From Sipunculus nudus (taxonomy: Eukaryota; Annelida; Sipuncula; Golfingiida; Sipunculidae): DNA of 64,000 nucleotides. Below are positions 49,560 to 62,995 of this stretch, piece after piece. The stretch spans positions 76,141,891 to 76,205,890 of the forward strand of contig CM049317.1 in the NCBI GenBank assembly GCA_026874595.1, written 5' to 3'. The notes beneath the pieces were generated by a model. The model saw only the letters and a list, made by a program, of their open reading frames with translations. It was not told where the DNA came from and made no database searches. Each line of letters opens with the position of its first letter. Position 1 is the stretch's first letter. The translations under genes were made by a program, and so were the position numbers.

Positions 49560-52330
49560 CAAAAATAGAGAAAAAATGCTTAAACTTTTAAAAAAATACA
49601 GGTGGCTCCACCAGTCTGCAGAAAACACTTAATGGTCAATATCCATGCAAAGAAGCATGGTGGTTCAGAAACTTCAATTTTTGTATCAAATTTTCTATTA
49701 TTCTGAGGGATACTTTGAAGTCCTATAGCTTGAAGGACCTAATTTCAGGTTTCCACAGACACTTTTCATGGGCCTCCTTGCATGACAAGAAAGACGATTC
49801 TAGGTCCAGTTGTTACAATTTGTACCCTGTTGACAGATAACCACATCTTTAAAGGTCTCAAAAATAGAGAAAATAATTCGTAAAAATTTGAAAAAAAATA
49901 CAGGTGGCGCATCCAGTCTGCAGAAACTGATGGAACACGTCATGATCAATATGTATGCCCAAAATCATGAGCATCAGTGATGTAGATAGTGAGATACTGG
50001 AGTTTTTGTATTAAATTTTTCATTATTCTGGGGGAGGGGGGGTATTTCGGAGCCATACAGCTTAATGGATATGGAAAACAGAGATCTAATTTCAGGTTTC
50101 CATGGAGATTTTTCATGGGTCTCCCTGTGTGAAGAAAGAAGATTCTAGGTCCAGTTGTTATGATTTGTGCCCTGTTAACAGATGTTCATATCTTTAAAGG
50201 TCCCAAAAATAGAGAAAACAATTATTAAAAAATTGAAAAGTACAGGTGGCGCCACCAGTCTGCAGAAACTGATGAAACATTTCATGATCAATGTGTATGA
50301 AGTAAATCATGACCATCAGTGATATTGTTTATGAGATATTTAAGTTTTTGTATGAAATTTTTCACTATTCTGGGGTGTACTTTGGGGCCCTATAGCTCAA
50401 AGGATATGGGTAACAGAGACCTAATTTCTGGTTCCCATGGAGACTTTACATAGGCTTCTCAGAATCTTAAGAATGAAGATTCTAGGTCCAGTCTTTACGA
50501 TTTGTGCCCTGTTAACAGATGTTCACATTTTTAAAGGTCTCAAAATAGAGAAAACAATTCGTAAAAAATCGAAAAATACAGGTTGCGCCACCAGTCTGCA
50601 GAAACTGATGGAACATCTCATGATCAATATGTATGCAAAAAAAATGACCATCAGTGATGTAGTTAATGAGATATTGAAGTTTTTGTATGAAATTTTTCAC
50701 TATTCTGAGCTGTATTTTGGAGTGCCACAGCTCCAAGGATATTGGTAACAGAGACCTAATTTCAGGTTTCCATTGAGACTTTTCATGGGTCTCCCTGTGT
50801 GTCAAGAATGAAGATTCTAGGTCTAGTCGTTACAATGTGAATCCTGTTGACAGATAACTACATCCTTAAAGGTTTCAAAAATAGAAAAAGAAAATTGTAA
50901 AAATTTGAAAAATATAGGTGGCGCAACCAGTCTGCAGAAACTGAAGAAACATCTCATGATCAATATGTATGCCAAAAAACATGACCATCAGTGATGTAGT
51001 TAATGAGATATTGAAGTTTTTGTATGAAATTTTCATTATTCTGGGGTCGAAGGATATGGGTAACAGAGGCCTAATTTCTGGTTTCCATGTAGACTTTTCA
51101 CAGGCCTCTCAGAATTTTAAGAATAAAGATTCTAGGTTCAGTCTTTACGATTTGTGTCCTGTTAACAGATGTCTACATTTTTATAGGTTGAGACTTTTCA
51201 TGGGTCTCCCTGTGTGTCAAGAATGAAGATTCTAGGTCCAATCCTTACAATTTGAACCCTATTGACAGATAAATAAATCCTTGAAGGTCTCAAAAATAGA
51301 GAAATAAAATTGTAAAAATATATAAAATACAGGTGGCGCACCCAGGCTGCAGAAACAGATGAAACACTCCATGATCAATATCCATGCAAACAATTATGGT
51401 GATCTCTGTATTAGTTGTTCAGATACTTCAGCTTTTGTATCAAATTTTCCATTATTCTGAGCTGTACTTTGGAGTGCCACAGCTCAAAAGATCTGGGTAA
51501 CAGAGACCTAATTTCAGGTTTCCATTTAGACTTTTCATGGGTCTCCCCGTGTGTCAAGAATGAAGATTAGAGGTCCAATCCTTACAATATGAACCATGTT
51601 GACAGATAACTAAAGCCTTAGCGAAAGAAAATTGTAAAAAAATTTGAAAAATATAGGTGGCGCCACCAGTCTGCAGAAACTGATGGAACATCTCATGATC
51701 AATATGTATGCCAAAAATCATGACCATCAGTGATGTAGTTACTCAGATATTGATGTTTTTGTATGAAATTTTTCACTATTCTGGGGTGTACTTTGGGGCC
51801 CCATAGCTTTAAGGATATGGGTAACAGAGACCTAATTTCTGGTTCCCATGGAGACTTTACATAGGCTTCTCAGAATCTTAAGAATGAAGATTCTAGGTCC
51901 AGTCTTTACGATTTGTGCCCTGTTAACAGATGTTCACATTTTTAAAGGTCTCAAAAATAGAGAAAAAATTCGTAAAATATCGAAAAATACAGTAGGCGCC
52001 ACCAGTCTGCAGGAACTGTTGAAACATCTCATGATCAATATACACAAATCATGACCATCAGTGAAGTAGTTAATGAGATATTGAAGTTTTTGTATAAAAT
52101 TTTTCACTATTCTGGGCGGTACTTTGGGGCCCCATAGCTCAAAGGATATGGGTAACAGAGACCTTATTCCAAGTTTCCAAGAAGATTTTTCATGGACCTC
52201 TCTGGATGTAAAGTAAGAAGATTCCAGGTCCAGCGGTTACGATTTGTGCCTTGTTAACGGACAGACGACCGGATGGCCGGAGGGCCAAAGGCCCGACGGA
52301 CGACGGACAAAGAGTGATCGCTATAACTCA
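49560..52330 (+). repeat. Tandem array of about eight ~330-bp units
   Basis: Each unit carries the same ordered words: CAGGTGGCGCCACCAGTCTG, CTCATGATCAATATG, CATGACCATCAGTGA, TGAGATATTGAAGTTTTTG, CACTATTCTGGGGTGTAC, GGGTAACAGAGACCTAATTT, AAGATTCTAGGTCCAGT and TGTGCCCTGTTAACAGATG. The CTAATTTC word recurs near 49740, 50084, 50419, 50753, 51070, 51508 and 51830, with a diverged copy near 52160. Units alternate between CAGGTTTCC and CTGGTTCC/CTGGTTTCC types from the second copy on. The array ends with a GACGGACGACGGAC block and TCAGCTGAGCTAAAAA. Frames at 50437 and 51848 that start with identical residues are this repeat, not genes. Confidence 0.85.
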
Positions 52331-53950
52331 GATTACTTACAGTCAGCTGAGCTAAAAATGATGACCCCACCACAACACACACACGCGCAATAATACAAAC
52401 ATACACGTACATATAAACACTCACATTTACACAAACACTATGCAGATATATGACATATCAAAACTGCAACTTCCAAAATATCAAAGGACCCATATAAAAA
52501 GGGAAGCATTTTTATTGTTATAACAAAATGAAATTAAACATTCACGTGACATGTCATGCTTTGTGCTTATGAACTCCCTGAGTTTTTAAATAATAATAAA
52601 TACTTGTAAAAATGTCAACACCTTACATATATATATATATATTTGAATGAATTTTATAATATGTTACGATAATGGGAAGATTAAATTGATATATACATAC
52701 ACGCGCTTATATATATTAAACACGTTAAATGCATATAATAATATTATCAATATCTCATATTAAATAAGCATTATTTTCGTCAACACTATGAAAATTAATT
52801 TGTCATTTTGAAATATGAATAATAGTTATCATTGTAAATTTTATTAATAGCAGAAGTAGTAGCAGAAATTTTAGTAGTAGAAATTTAATAATATTACTTC
52901 ACATAAAAGAATTAGTAGTTTGTGTAGCTTATGTTTTCTAATAATTATGTATATATTTAGCCTGGAGAGCTATCTTTCTATGGAATTAGTTGATTGAATA
53001 GTATATAAATCAAATAAATTATTGCAGCTGTATCGACATATAAACTCCCCTATTAAACGTATGTTTTACCTCTCTTATTGCAAACGGCCAACTGCCTTCC
53101 CTATTAACGTAAAAGTATGAATTAATCGTCTTAAAGTCGAAGCTGATTAACTTTCGGATAAGTTTTGGTTGTTTCCCTGGAGATAACATCAATACCATGC
53201 ATATTTATACAAAACCATAAAAAGAACTGCAGGACAACATCATAATAATTTTAAGTTCTATCACTGTAAAATAAATAGTTTCTTATTCGCTAAGTCTCAT
53301 CCACCGACAGCTGACCTGTTCAACTGAGGTGGGTACATAAAGCGGGCAAAAATACAATAACGTCCTGCCTAAATTGTCCGAACTGCTCCAGAACAAATAA
53401 CTTGTCAAGATTAATGTCTGTACGATTCAATCACTCAATTTGAAACTCCGATTATAAAATTGCGGAATTTCAAATAAATTACGTTCACATTTGCAAGTAT
53501 TCGACTCTTATTTTCGGTGGGTCTTAAGAGTCTACATGAAATATTCCTGATTAATAATCATCCATCTGGACACGTCTTTCGTTTTCTACTGAACATTTTT
53601 CTCCTGATTCACACAACGAACTAGAGCTAAGATCAGACTTGGACAAACAATTTTTGACAATATACCGATAAATACAGATTGATCATTTTACATTCAAAAA
53701 CTGGCTCTAAACTTAATATTCAACACACCCATGAACAGATTATTTTTATAATTTACAGATAAATTATATTCAGATCATTTCATTCATATGTACTTGCAGC
53801 CAGCGCAAGCTTTAGGGAGGTCGTTTTCAACGCCTCACAACTGTCCACGTTGTATGCAAATGAGATCCTAGTACGGTTACAACACGACAGGGGACAAGGC
53901 AAGTCAAGCGTCAAATAGCGGTTGATACATCCTGTTCTGGCGTCATATGA
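52331..53950. other. Intergenic region downstream of the MSP130-like gene
   Basis: AT-rich, with short (CA)n and (TA)n runs near 52375-52390 and 52627-52642. No supported gene or RNA is visible. Confidence 0.5.
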
Positions 53951-56900
53951 CTAGAAGAGCCAGGTCGAGGCTTCAAGGCCTAAAGATGGCGGCGGAACAG
54001 TGGAGTCGGTTTCTTTGTGACGTCTCCCAACCTCCAGGGTTTCGATTGTTCCATTTTCTGTGAGATCTAGACCATATCCTGCAACAATTTAAATAAAGAT
54101 ATTTATAATAAATGATGTTAATGCTTCATATATACATATACATATTATATTATATTATATTATATTATATTATATATTAGAAGCCAATTTGGGTTAAAAG
54201 GATGATGTATTCCATCAGGAACTGCGTAATGTGCAGAAACCTACCCCCTCTCCTGACTGGGTCAAAAAATGTTTTTTTTTTATAATATTATTTGCCATTG
54301 ATATAATAAAACTTGAGTACTATATGGTTGTTTATGTGTGTGCGAATGTGTTTGTATAAAGTATAATAACAAATTGTAGCAAATAGACTAAAAGGAAAGA
54401 GGAAAACTGTATAATCCGATCATTCACGTTTTTACTGATCACCTATATTCACTTCAGTGACAGTATGATCATACTCTTATAGATTTACTAGTTGATAGTT
54501 TAGGGGACGATGATTCTGTTGATTATCTTACCCTTCAGGATGGGTATCTGGACAGGGACGTTGACCTGGTAGACGCTTACAGTTCCACTAATGCTTCCAC
54601 TGACCAGCAGGAGGGGCTGACCGTTCGGACTCTCCTCAGGTGATACATACCTGTAAGGTAAAATTAATTACAGGTGAGCGTAAAAAATTAAATTAATATT
54701 TCTGACTCAGCACAGTTACTCTTTTGACACTAATTGTTGCATCTGCGGTACGGTGAAATTATTTGTTGATAAATCAGACATGTTTGACTGAATGTATACT
54801 ACAACAATGCATAATCGTAACGGAGGCCTGAAAAGCCGATGTCTTAAATTAACAAAAGTGTTTTGAGCTATTATTTAAATATTCTTTATTTAAATTGCCA
54901 TTTGTTTATCACCGCGGTCCAAAATATTTACATCTTTATCAATTACTTTATAGTTTGTGCTATTACACAAAGGCAGATATTCTTTGAAGCAATGTTTCAA
55001 GTATCACTATTTTTGTAGACAAGTGTATGTTTTGCTTTTCTATGAAACCAGGTTTTACCTAGGAAGTAATTCGTATATTCGGCTGGGCAAAGAAATCAGT
55101 AACGGGTAGTATTGCCGAGTTCACTGGGTATTTTAAATAAATGAACAGTGTTTCTGTCTTATACATTTGAAAACGCTATTGCTTACCTCATGTCCTGCAC
55201 ATTTCCGTCTCCGACATCACGTGACTCGTACAGCTCGCCCCATGTTCGGTTCAGTCCTCCAGGCCGGAGCACACTCTCAAAACGAGGCAGGATGGAGCCA
55301 GGGGTCAGGGAGTACACCATCAGCGTTGAGACCCTCTGGTTCCCGACAAAGATGTAGGTGACTCCACCTATCACAGCTGTTTCTACGATCTCCACCTCTG
55401 GACCCTGTATGTGTTTATATACAGTTAGAGCACAGGAAAAAAAGATAAACAAACAACATTCAAACATTTACACCACCAAAGATATTCGATTTATTTGCTT
55501 CATGCATCATAAATTGTATATTTTTTTCCGTTTAATGAATTTTGGCTATTAAAAAAAAATTTATTCCTTCTTTACACAATATGAAGTATATATGAATGAT
55601 ATTTGGGTGAATTAGTAGTATTGTGTTTTGGATGGTCGTGTTACCGGCTTAGAAGTCACATGGATGTTTACTCTTCTTTTGACAGAACGATTTAAAACCT
55701 TCCATTTTGAAAGAAACTAGCAGTAAATTGTCCGTGTAAGTGAATACTGGTATAAATATTCTATAGAAAAAAAAAAGATATTTTACTCAGGCAAATTTAT
55801 TGAATCTATGTTGGCACTTGAATATGATGGTGAATAACGAGATACACTGAGAAAATATATCCTGTCTGACCATATCATCAGATCTGACATCTTTGTCGTC
55901 TTCTGGACGATGCTGCAGACTGTCCACGTGACTGTTGAACACAGACGGCAGGTATTTCTCATGAACCTTCTCAAAGTCGTCTGCTGAATCGTAAACGAGG
56001 CTCATGTCGTCCGCGCGCCAGATGGAGAAGCCCCGTCCACCATATGCGTGAAATGTGTGGTATTGGGAATACTCGTCTTGGCGTCCATCAACAAGGCTCA
56101 TCTTCAGACGACCTAGTGAGATCAAATCTCGTAATTAAATGAATGTGGATCAGAAAAATGATATAATTGTATAAGCATAATTTCATAGGATTCAGAAAAG
56201 CCTATGATACTTCGAAACTGTACTGGGGAAAAATGGGTATTTATATTTAAGATACTACTTTATTATTTTTTTTTTGTTTTTACACTGACAGCTGAGCTTT
56301 AAGATACGCAGAGCAATTCATTTACCCATATTTTTCAATTTTCTCAGAAAATTAAATAATAAAATGAAAGATATATTCTCAACAAATGTTTCACTTTTGA
56401 TACATATCATAATTCACCTGGAGTATTATAAGCATACCTAGTTCATTTTCATCCTGCAGAGATTCTAATAATGACTGATCTACTTCTTCTCCAAAAAGGC
56501 CGGCTGAAAAGAATAAAGGTGATTTAATAAATTCCTTGACCAATAAACCAATAAATAGTTTTTAATTCTTGGTTCTATATCAATTCATATTATTTCTAAG
56601 CAATTTGCCTTTTTTCCTTATACTTGTATTTCAAAATATGTATTAGCAGATGAGTGAATGGCACTCTTTGCCCAAGTCTATACCGTCAAGGCAAAAAGCT
56701 ATGCTCCAATTTTAGTTTTATACGTTGTAAGGCCGGAGGAAGGGATCTTTAACTCCTTGTTGCCACGCAATATTAATTTTGGTCGATCAGATAATTGATA
56801 TTTATCGATCTTATAATTGATATAAGCATCATGAATTCAGTTAATAATATAGCAATGTTTTTGTAGAATAATTTCTCAAAAGAAAATTATAAACACAAGA

Positions 56901-57997
56901 AAGCACCAACAATAAAATATCTCTGTTAGCTCTATTCTCTTGTCTGGCAACCATAAGCATTCCTCATTCCTGATTTTATTCCCTACACTTTTTCTCTAAT
57001 TATTATATAAATACAAATTTAACGCAGATTATGTTAACATTTCCTACCTTCTGCAAAAACTCGACCCCTTGCATACTCGCACCAGTTGATGCCGTGAGTT
57101 TCTTTTTTGTACCGCTTGGCGTCGCCCTCGTTGGCCGTCACCAGATAGTCGACACCATCATGGCGGATCCGTCGGATTGCGTCAGGCTGGTAGAACCCTA
57201 ACACGCGCCACGGACGGACGTTAATACCTGCAATTTATACACTCATTATTTTCATATATATTTATACACTTAGGCCATATGGGCACATATCACAGTATTA
57301 CATTTACAGTATTATCCACTATATTAGCTCCAAACCCTTTAATCCAACGTACGACGTGTGACATCCGGGTTTATTTTGTATGCAAAATGGCAGCCCCCGT
57401 GAGCGATTTCAACATTTACCAACGTCAAGAACTAATAATACAACAGCAAAGTGCTCCAAAGGCAGTATCATAGTAGGAATCTATCTGCGGAGGGAGTCAT
57501 TAGATCCCGTGAATTTCAAGTAGAAGCTGGAGGAACGCCCTCGCAAGGACCGCGCCCTGATCCGCAAAACATAGGGGAATGCGCTATAGCTTGGGCTAAC
57601 AATGATTACCATCGTTGGATATAACTAATGCTGTCATGTTGTTGATGTTTAAATGGATGTTCTAATTAAATGATAGAGGATATATATTTTTTCATTATTT
57701 AGGCCTACCCGATATAGGTTTTCTGTAAAGCCGATAAATGTTTCCTTAATTCAAATGGAGGACTGGTCTTCGATATACATGAAATAAGATACGATATCAA
57801 CCCCGGTTTTCTCTAAACTGGGTCCCATATAGTATAATATATTAAGGTTTACCATGTGCCACAGAAAGGTATTTTATATACTTAAGACAAGGGTTCTGTA
57901 TACAAGATCAAAATATTCTATATACAGAAGAAAAGTGTTTTATAGACCAGAGGGTTAATTATACATGCCAGGCTGTCTGACACTGGTGCTGTAACAT

Positions 57998-58064
<67 letters not shown>

Positions 58065-60852
58065 GTTGTTGTTGCAGGCTAGCCGTACTGTTCTTAGTCC
58101 ATGCTTCAGTAAAGGTTTCTATAGCCATCACTAATTAAGACCCCTGTTTGGTTACTGGTTACCATGGGAACATGTACAAACAAATAACACTTACCTCCGT
58201 CTTTGTCGCTGGCGTCCAGTCCAGACACGGACCAGTCCTTGACCCCGAGGGGGTACATCTCCAGGACCTCGGCAGTGGCGACATCTATCACGGCCATAGC
58301 ATTGTTTTCCTGTCGAGAAAGTAACATGTTTTCGGTAACTGTAATGTCGGTCAGCGTGACTTAATGGTAGTTTTACAGTACAAACACAGTCATTAAAACC
58401 GTGAGGTATCGATTGAGCATAATTGATGTGGTATGAGCCCTTTCATATATTTGATTATATCAAATAAAAGTAATGTAAATGATTATATCTATAAATTTAT
58501 TATTATAATTATTTTATTATTATTATTATTATTATTATCATTATTTGTTATTATTGGTAGTAGAAGTGGTGCAGCATTGTTTTTTTATAACAGTATTAAA
58601 AGCATAAGCAGTACTAATATTACTATACTATACCGATACTATTATTACTAGTAGTAGAAGTTATAGAAGCAGCAATAGTGTTAATAATAGATGTATCGGC
58701 ACCAAATTGCTAGTAGTATTTGCGAAACTAATAACTCTGTATCAAGTTTTATCAAGAGCAAATTCTTCAGTAATCCATTTGGTATTATCGGACTAAACCA
58801 GTAGTATTACCTAACTAAAACGGCCGCACTTTAAGATATTCATATAAGTGAGGGGTACGGTACAAATGTGTATTGACGTCCCACCTGTAAGCCTACGTAG
58901 GCAAGAGATTCGTCCTCGCTCAGTGCGATCCACTCTGGCTCAATGTCTTGAGAAAACACAGTCTGAGAACCACTACGCTCACCGTGGTACACCCATCTTA
59001 CTCCACGCTTAACATATTCCTCCGCCCTACAATAAAGTCCCGGAATAAGTACAAGGAAATAATATTTGTCATGGCTGAAATAAATATGTTAAATGTTAAA
59101 AACCTGGAATAATATAATGAAACTTATAAATCTTTATATTACATGTTACAAGGGAATAATATTAATGGAATGATTAAAAATAAATTAATATAGAAAATAA
59201 TTATAGTACTATTAATCATATTATTTGAAGCCTGTGACATTTAGTGCGGTCTGAACCTTGATCATAAAGGGAAACATATATTAGTGCGGTCTAAACCTTG
59301 GAAATACCCAATCAGATTTGATATTGGTATTTAGTGCGGTCTGACCCTTCAGTGATAACATAGAAAACGTATCCCCCTTCAGCAGACGATACATATGGTC
59401 ATGTCGAACTGACGGGCATCGAATGATACCAGTCACCCTTACCCCACTGGTTACAGATACATTCGACTTGCTCGGGCACGTTTGGTTGCTCATAGCCCGA
59501 TCCCCCATTTGACAAATCCTCAACCTTCCTTCAGTTTCGTTTCCAGCCCTGTGCCGGTGCGTGGCGGCCTGCCCTTCAGACCGCTCTGAGGGCGGGAATA
59601 TCTGCTGAGAGTTGGGAAATGTGGGTCATTACAAGTAACAGCGTCTCGCATGAGACGGCCTAAATTTTACACTGTCTTATCAATTATCATTACTTCTTGG
59701 TTTATATTAAATTAACAACAGTTACAAATTCAATATTAATAAACACATTACATAATTGGATCACTGGTTGAACCAGGGTCAACTCACCGATGTCCTCCAT
59801 GGAATGTTTAAACATGAAGGCCACGTGACCTGAGGGCCACGTACCTAAACTGGAACTGACTTGACTCACCTCTTATTAAATTTGTCAAAAGAAGCAGTGT
59901 GAACCGAGTAGTTAGTGCTGAGATCACTCCCTCCGAAGCGGATGATGGTGACTGAACCCTCGGGGTCCATGAAGTTTCCGTTTTCGTCCATGCCAGCTTC
60001 TCCTTCATTGGCCACCAGCAGTGTCCGGCAGTCACGTGTGAAGACTATGGCGCTGGCAGGGGAATTCCCGACTGTAAAATCAATGAAAATGATGTATATT
60101 ACTAGTAAAAAAGTTACACAATGTTTTACTATCAGTATACTAAAGGACTTTCTTGCCCTATGATAACAGGTAGAGTCAATAGGTGTGACACATACATTAT
60201 TATAAACATGTTTTACAGGTAAATATCGGAATATAATCCATGTTATCACTGAAGGTAAATACATGAAATATCACTGAAAAAATGTCACGTAATATCCAGT
60301 AGCTAATATATTAACATGTTTAAAAAACAATATTTGACAAATATAAATACATATTACGACAATGCCATACATAATACATCAAAGATGGTGAGTTTCGGTA
60401 GTTTGAAGGAGTGGAGGAAACCGGAGGACCCGGGTCTCCAGGGAAGAGCCGACCGTGTTACCATTCGGGTTATATTATGTATTTTCAGTAAATGGAGAAC
60501 ACTACATGGTAAGGTGTAGATAATTTGAATCTGACATAATCATGAAATGCGTACCTTGGATTTCGTTGACTTTTCTCATGCGACGAGTGTTGGAGTCGTA
60601 AGTTTTAAAAATGACGGCTTTCCCGGGCAGGGGTTCAAACTCGTCCCTAACCGACACGGCCACGTGATCGCCGCACACGTCGAGGTCATTAGGGACACCC
60701 GCCATCTTCGTTTTGTACACGATACTGGGACGTGCTGGGTCTGACATGTCAACTACATGAAGATATCCAGACCCTCCTGAAAGAGATTTGATTTAAAAAC
60801 ATACAGAACAAAAACATCGATTGAAAGAGTCTCTCTCTCTCTCTCTTTCTCT

Positions 60853-60904
<52 letters not shown>

Positions 60905-62905
60905 CAAGCACAAACATGCGAACTATGCTTTATTTGTGCATATATACTGAAAACATGTTGCAATTCACATAATATTAAACCTTTGTCAGTGTAGTCTTTG
61001 TTATGATTACCTCGAATAGAACACTAGCCCAATGGTTGTATAACTTTTTATTTAATGATGTTGGATGACAAGGACATAATTGAATAATTACAGTTGATCA
61101 AGCTGTTTCAAGATATCTTGCATTTTCAATATATAATACAATATATAATCCGCGCAGTTTTATCTAACTATCGCAAGCTTTCTGACATTTTCAAAATATC
61201 AGACAATATAAAATCTCTACAGTTTCCACCGAGATATAACATTTTTGCTATAAAGGCGATCGTGAAAACTATCCAGTTACTTTAAGCTGCAGTTATGACG
61301 CCCTTCTAACCACCTAAATACCATCTTTTCCTGGTCCTGTCTCCTGTTTTCAAATGTCATCGTTTGCTTTCACCTTATATTCTCCGTATGTTTTCCAAAG
61401 ACCAAGAAGTATTTATTTTTCAAAATGCAGTTGTAAGTCTTACCGATGGTATATGTCAGTTTTGTCTTTGGGTCAAACCCAATCTGCTCCACAGCACCGG
61501 TGAACATCTTGAACTGGGGCTCTTCCTTGTATTTGTGTGGGATGTACGTCACAGAAACTGGGCTCAGCGTCACTTCCGCTCCCACGCTTACCAAGAGTAT
61601 GAAGAAACTCGACGTCTGCATAAACGATGCCATCTTTCCTGCAACAAATGTAGTTATATTTTCATGCAATGCTTAATTTCCGTCCAATGATAATCATCTT
61701 TTTATGTTGCCTTTCGAATATCCAAATATCTCGCAATTAATGTTAAAGAGTTACTATACGAGAAGAAAATATAATTTGGCGATATGCATATCTAAATTAC
61801 TTATATACGGAAAACAATGGCAGAATGACACCATGTGTACCAGAATATGGATCCTTGGAATAATCTGAAATAATATCTGGTGGTCCTAATGTTAGAACCT
61901 TAAGGTAACATTACCGGCCACATGTTATAATGACCGGCAACAGATTTCTGCATGAATGATACCGTGAAAGACATGCATACTTGGTATTAATGTCAAAAAT
62001 AGTCATTCTCGTTGTCATCCGAAGTTCATGGTAAAGGTGGAATTCAATATTAATAAGTCTCAGTTTAGAACATAATGATCTTGCGGAAAATAACCTCAAG
62101 TGTAAAACTAAGTGCATGGTTAATTAAATTTAATCTTAAATAAATACAAAGCAGTTTATGTTGGTTTCACCATTAAATTAATTCTAACAGTTTGTTAGCA
62201 AAGATCATATAAACTTTCTGATAACTTCCAATACATTTATGAAATAATAGGTAATGTTTACGAGAGGTAGTGGTTTTATTTGTTAATTTCAATAACTGCC
62301 AATTGAGAGGTGCATCTGTAATCGTTTATCTAGACGGATTATAAGAATATCTCCTGTCAGACGAACAAGAAATTTACGGCCCTGTTTGGCGACCAGCGAT
62401 TAAACCATAGTTAATCATATCATTATGCATTGTGCGTAATGATCTTCCATGTTCTTATAAAATCATCCATCACTTCGGGTGTTTTAAAGTGAAATTAAAA
62501 ACCAGGCTAGGAGCTCTTACGGGAACCTCATGGTTCAAGGCAAAGTAGGTTTTCTCTTTATGACTCGACGTATAACAAATAATTATCTTTGTGCGTTGAT
62601 ATTCAAGACCCGGACCCTTAGTGTCATTCCTCATCTCTTGATGTCGCTAGTTTGGTGATAAAACAATGCAAGGCAAGTTAGGTGTAGACTGGCTCCCGTC
62701 TCCTTTAACGCATGCGTATTAAACTTCTTTCGAGGATGGATACGGCAAGGAGAGAAAGATGGTCGGGGACCAATCGGTACTCGCGGTTCAGTATGATCTG
62801 TATGGAATTACCTACCTTCGCCTGTAGAGGCACATAGGACTATCAGATGAGACAGATTGAAGCGATGTGTCTTCAGTACTCTCGCTGTTCGCTCGGGTAT
62901 GATAT
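53951..62905 (-). CDS. MSP130-related cell-surface glycoprotein (choice-of-anchor I domain)
   Basis: Twelve minus-strand exons. Exon 1 (about 62905-62816) is 5' UTR. Coding exons 61638-61444 (ATG at 61633), 60776-60555, 60071-59870, 59026-58885, 58309-58195, 57227-57048, 56503-56438, 56112-55871, 55404-55187, 54650-54532 and 54078-53951 (TAG 53953-53951) join in frame into 607 residues. A signal peptide (FFILLVSVGAEVTLSPV) starts the protein. Family landmarks: YLHVVDMSDPARP and GVPNDLDVCGD (residues ~70-100), VANEGEAGMDENGNFMDPEG, EPEWIALSEDESLAYVGLQ, WRVLGFYQPDAI plus TANEGDAK, RSDDM-GPEVE across an exon junction near residue 453, and SPEESPNGQPLL plus SGTVSVY. These mark the beta-propeller-like family that includes sea-urchin MSP130, linked to biomineralisation in echinoderms and molluscs. 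No clear GPI-anchor tail is seen at the C-terminus. Secreted or surface role in shell or skeletal matrix is likely. Confidence 0.9.
58000..58076. repeat. Compound (TA)n-(TTG)n microsatellite
   Basis: A (TA)n run of about 50 bases passes directly into (TTG)8 in the intron between the exons at 58.2 and 57.1 kb. Confidence 0.9.
59239..59592. repeat. TTAGTGCGGTCTGA-containing repeat cluster
   Basis: TTAGTGCGGTCT(G/A)AACCTT-like words occur at about 59240, 59282 and 59331, and an inverted relative (CCTTCAGACCGCTCTGAG) at about 59573. The segment between the last direct copy and the inverted copy (about 260 bases) may be a small inverted-repeat element. It lies in the MSP130-like gene's intron between the exons at 59.9 and 59.0 kb. 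Confidence 0.4.
60829..60900. repeat. (CT)n microsatellite
   Basis: A CT run of about 70 bases with a few CCCT and TTT interruptions, in the intron upstream of the exon at 60776-60555. Confidence 0.9.
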
Positions 62906-62926
62906 TTCGGGGGCTAAGTTCCGTGC

Positions 62927-62995
62927 CTTATATAGACACTCATTATCTTCATAACGACCGACCCCTGCCCATGACGTCATACACGGAGTCACGTG
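62927..62995 (-). promoter_or_regulatory. Promoter of the MSP130-like gene: TATA box, CRE and E-box
   Basis: On the minus strand TATATAAG (62934-62927) sits about 25-30 bases upstream of the inferred transcript start near 62905, which fits the 5' UTR exon whose donor is AAG|GTAGGT at 62816. Further upstream are a perfect palindromic CRE, TGACGTCA (62972-62979), and an E-box, CACGTG (62990-62995). CREs are bound by CREB/ATF factors and CACGTG by bHLH factors. Cyclic-AMP control is inference. Confidence 0.65.

Noticed and set aside
50437-52054. Two frames (50437 and 51848) starting with the same ~35 residues, possible paralogous genes
   Set aside because: Both are the same unit of the ~330-bp non-coding tandem array read in one frame; neither has splice or homology support.
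55148-55552. Plus-strand frames across the MSP130-like exons (also at 60547 and 61364)
   Set aside because: Antisense shadows of exons whose minus-strand reading joins in frame into a recognised family.
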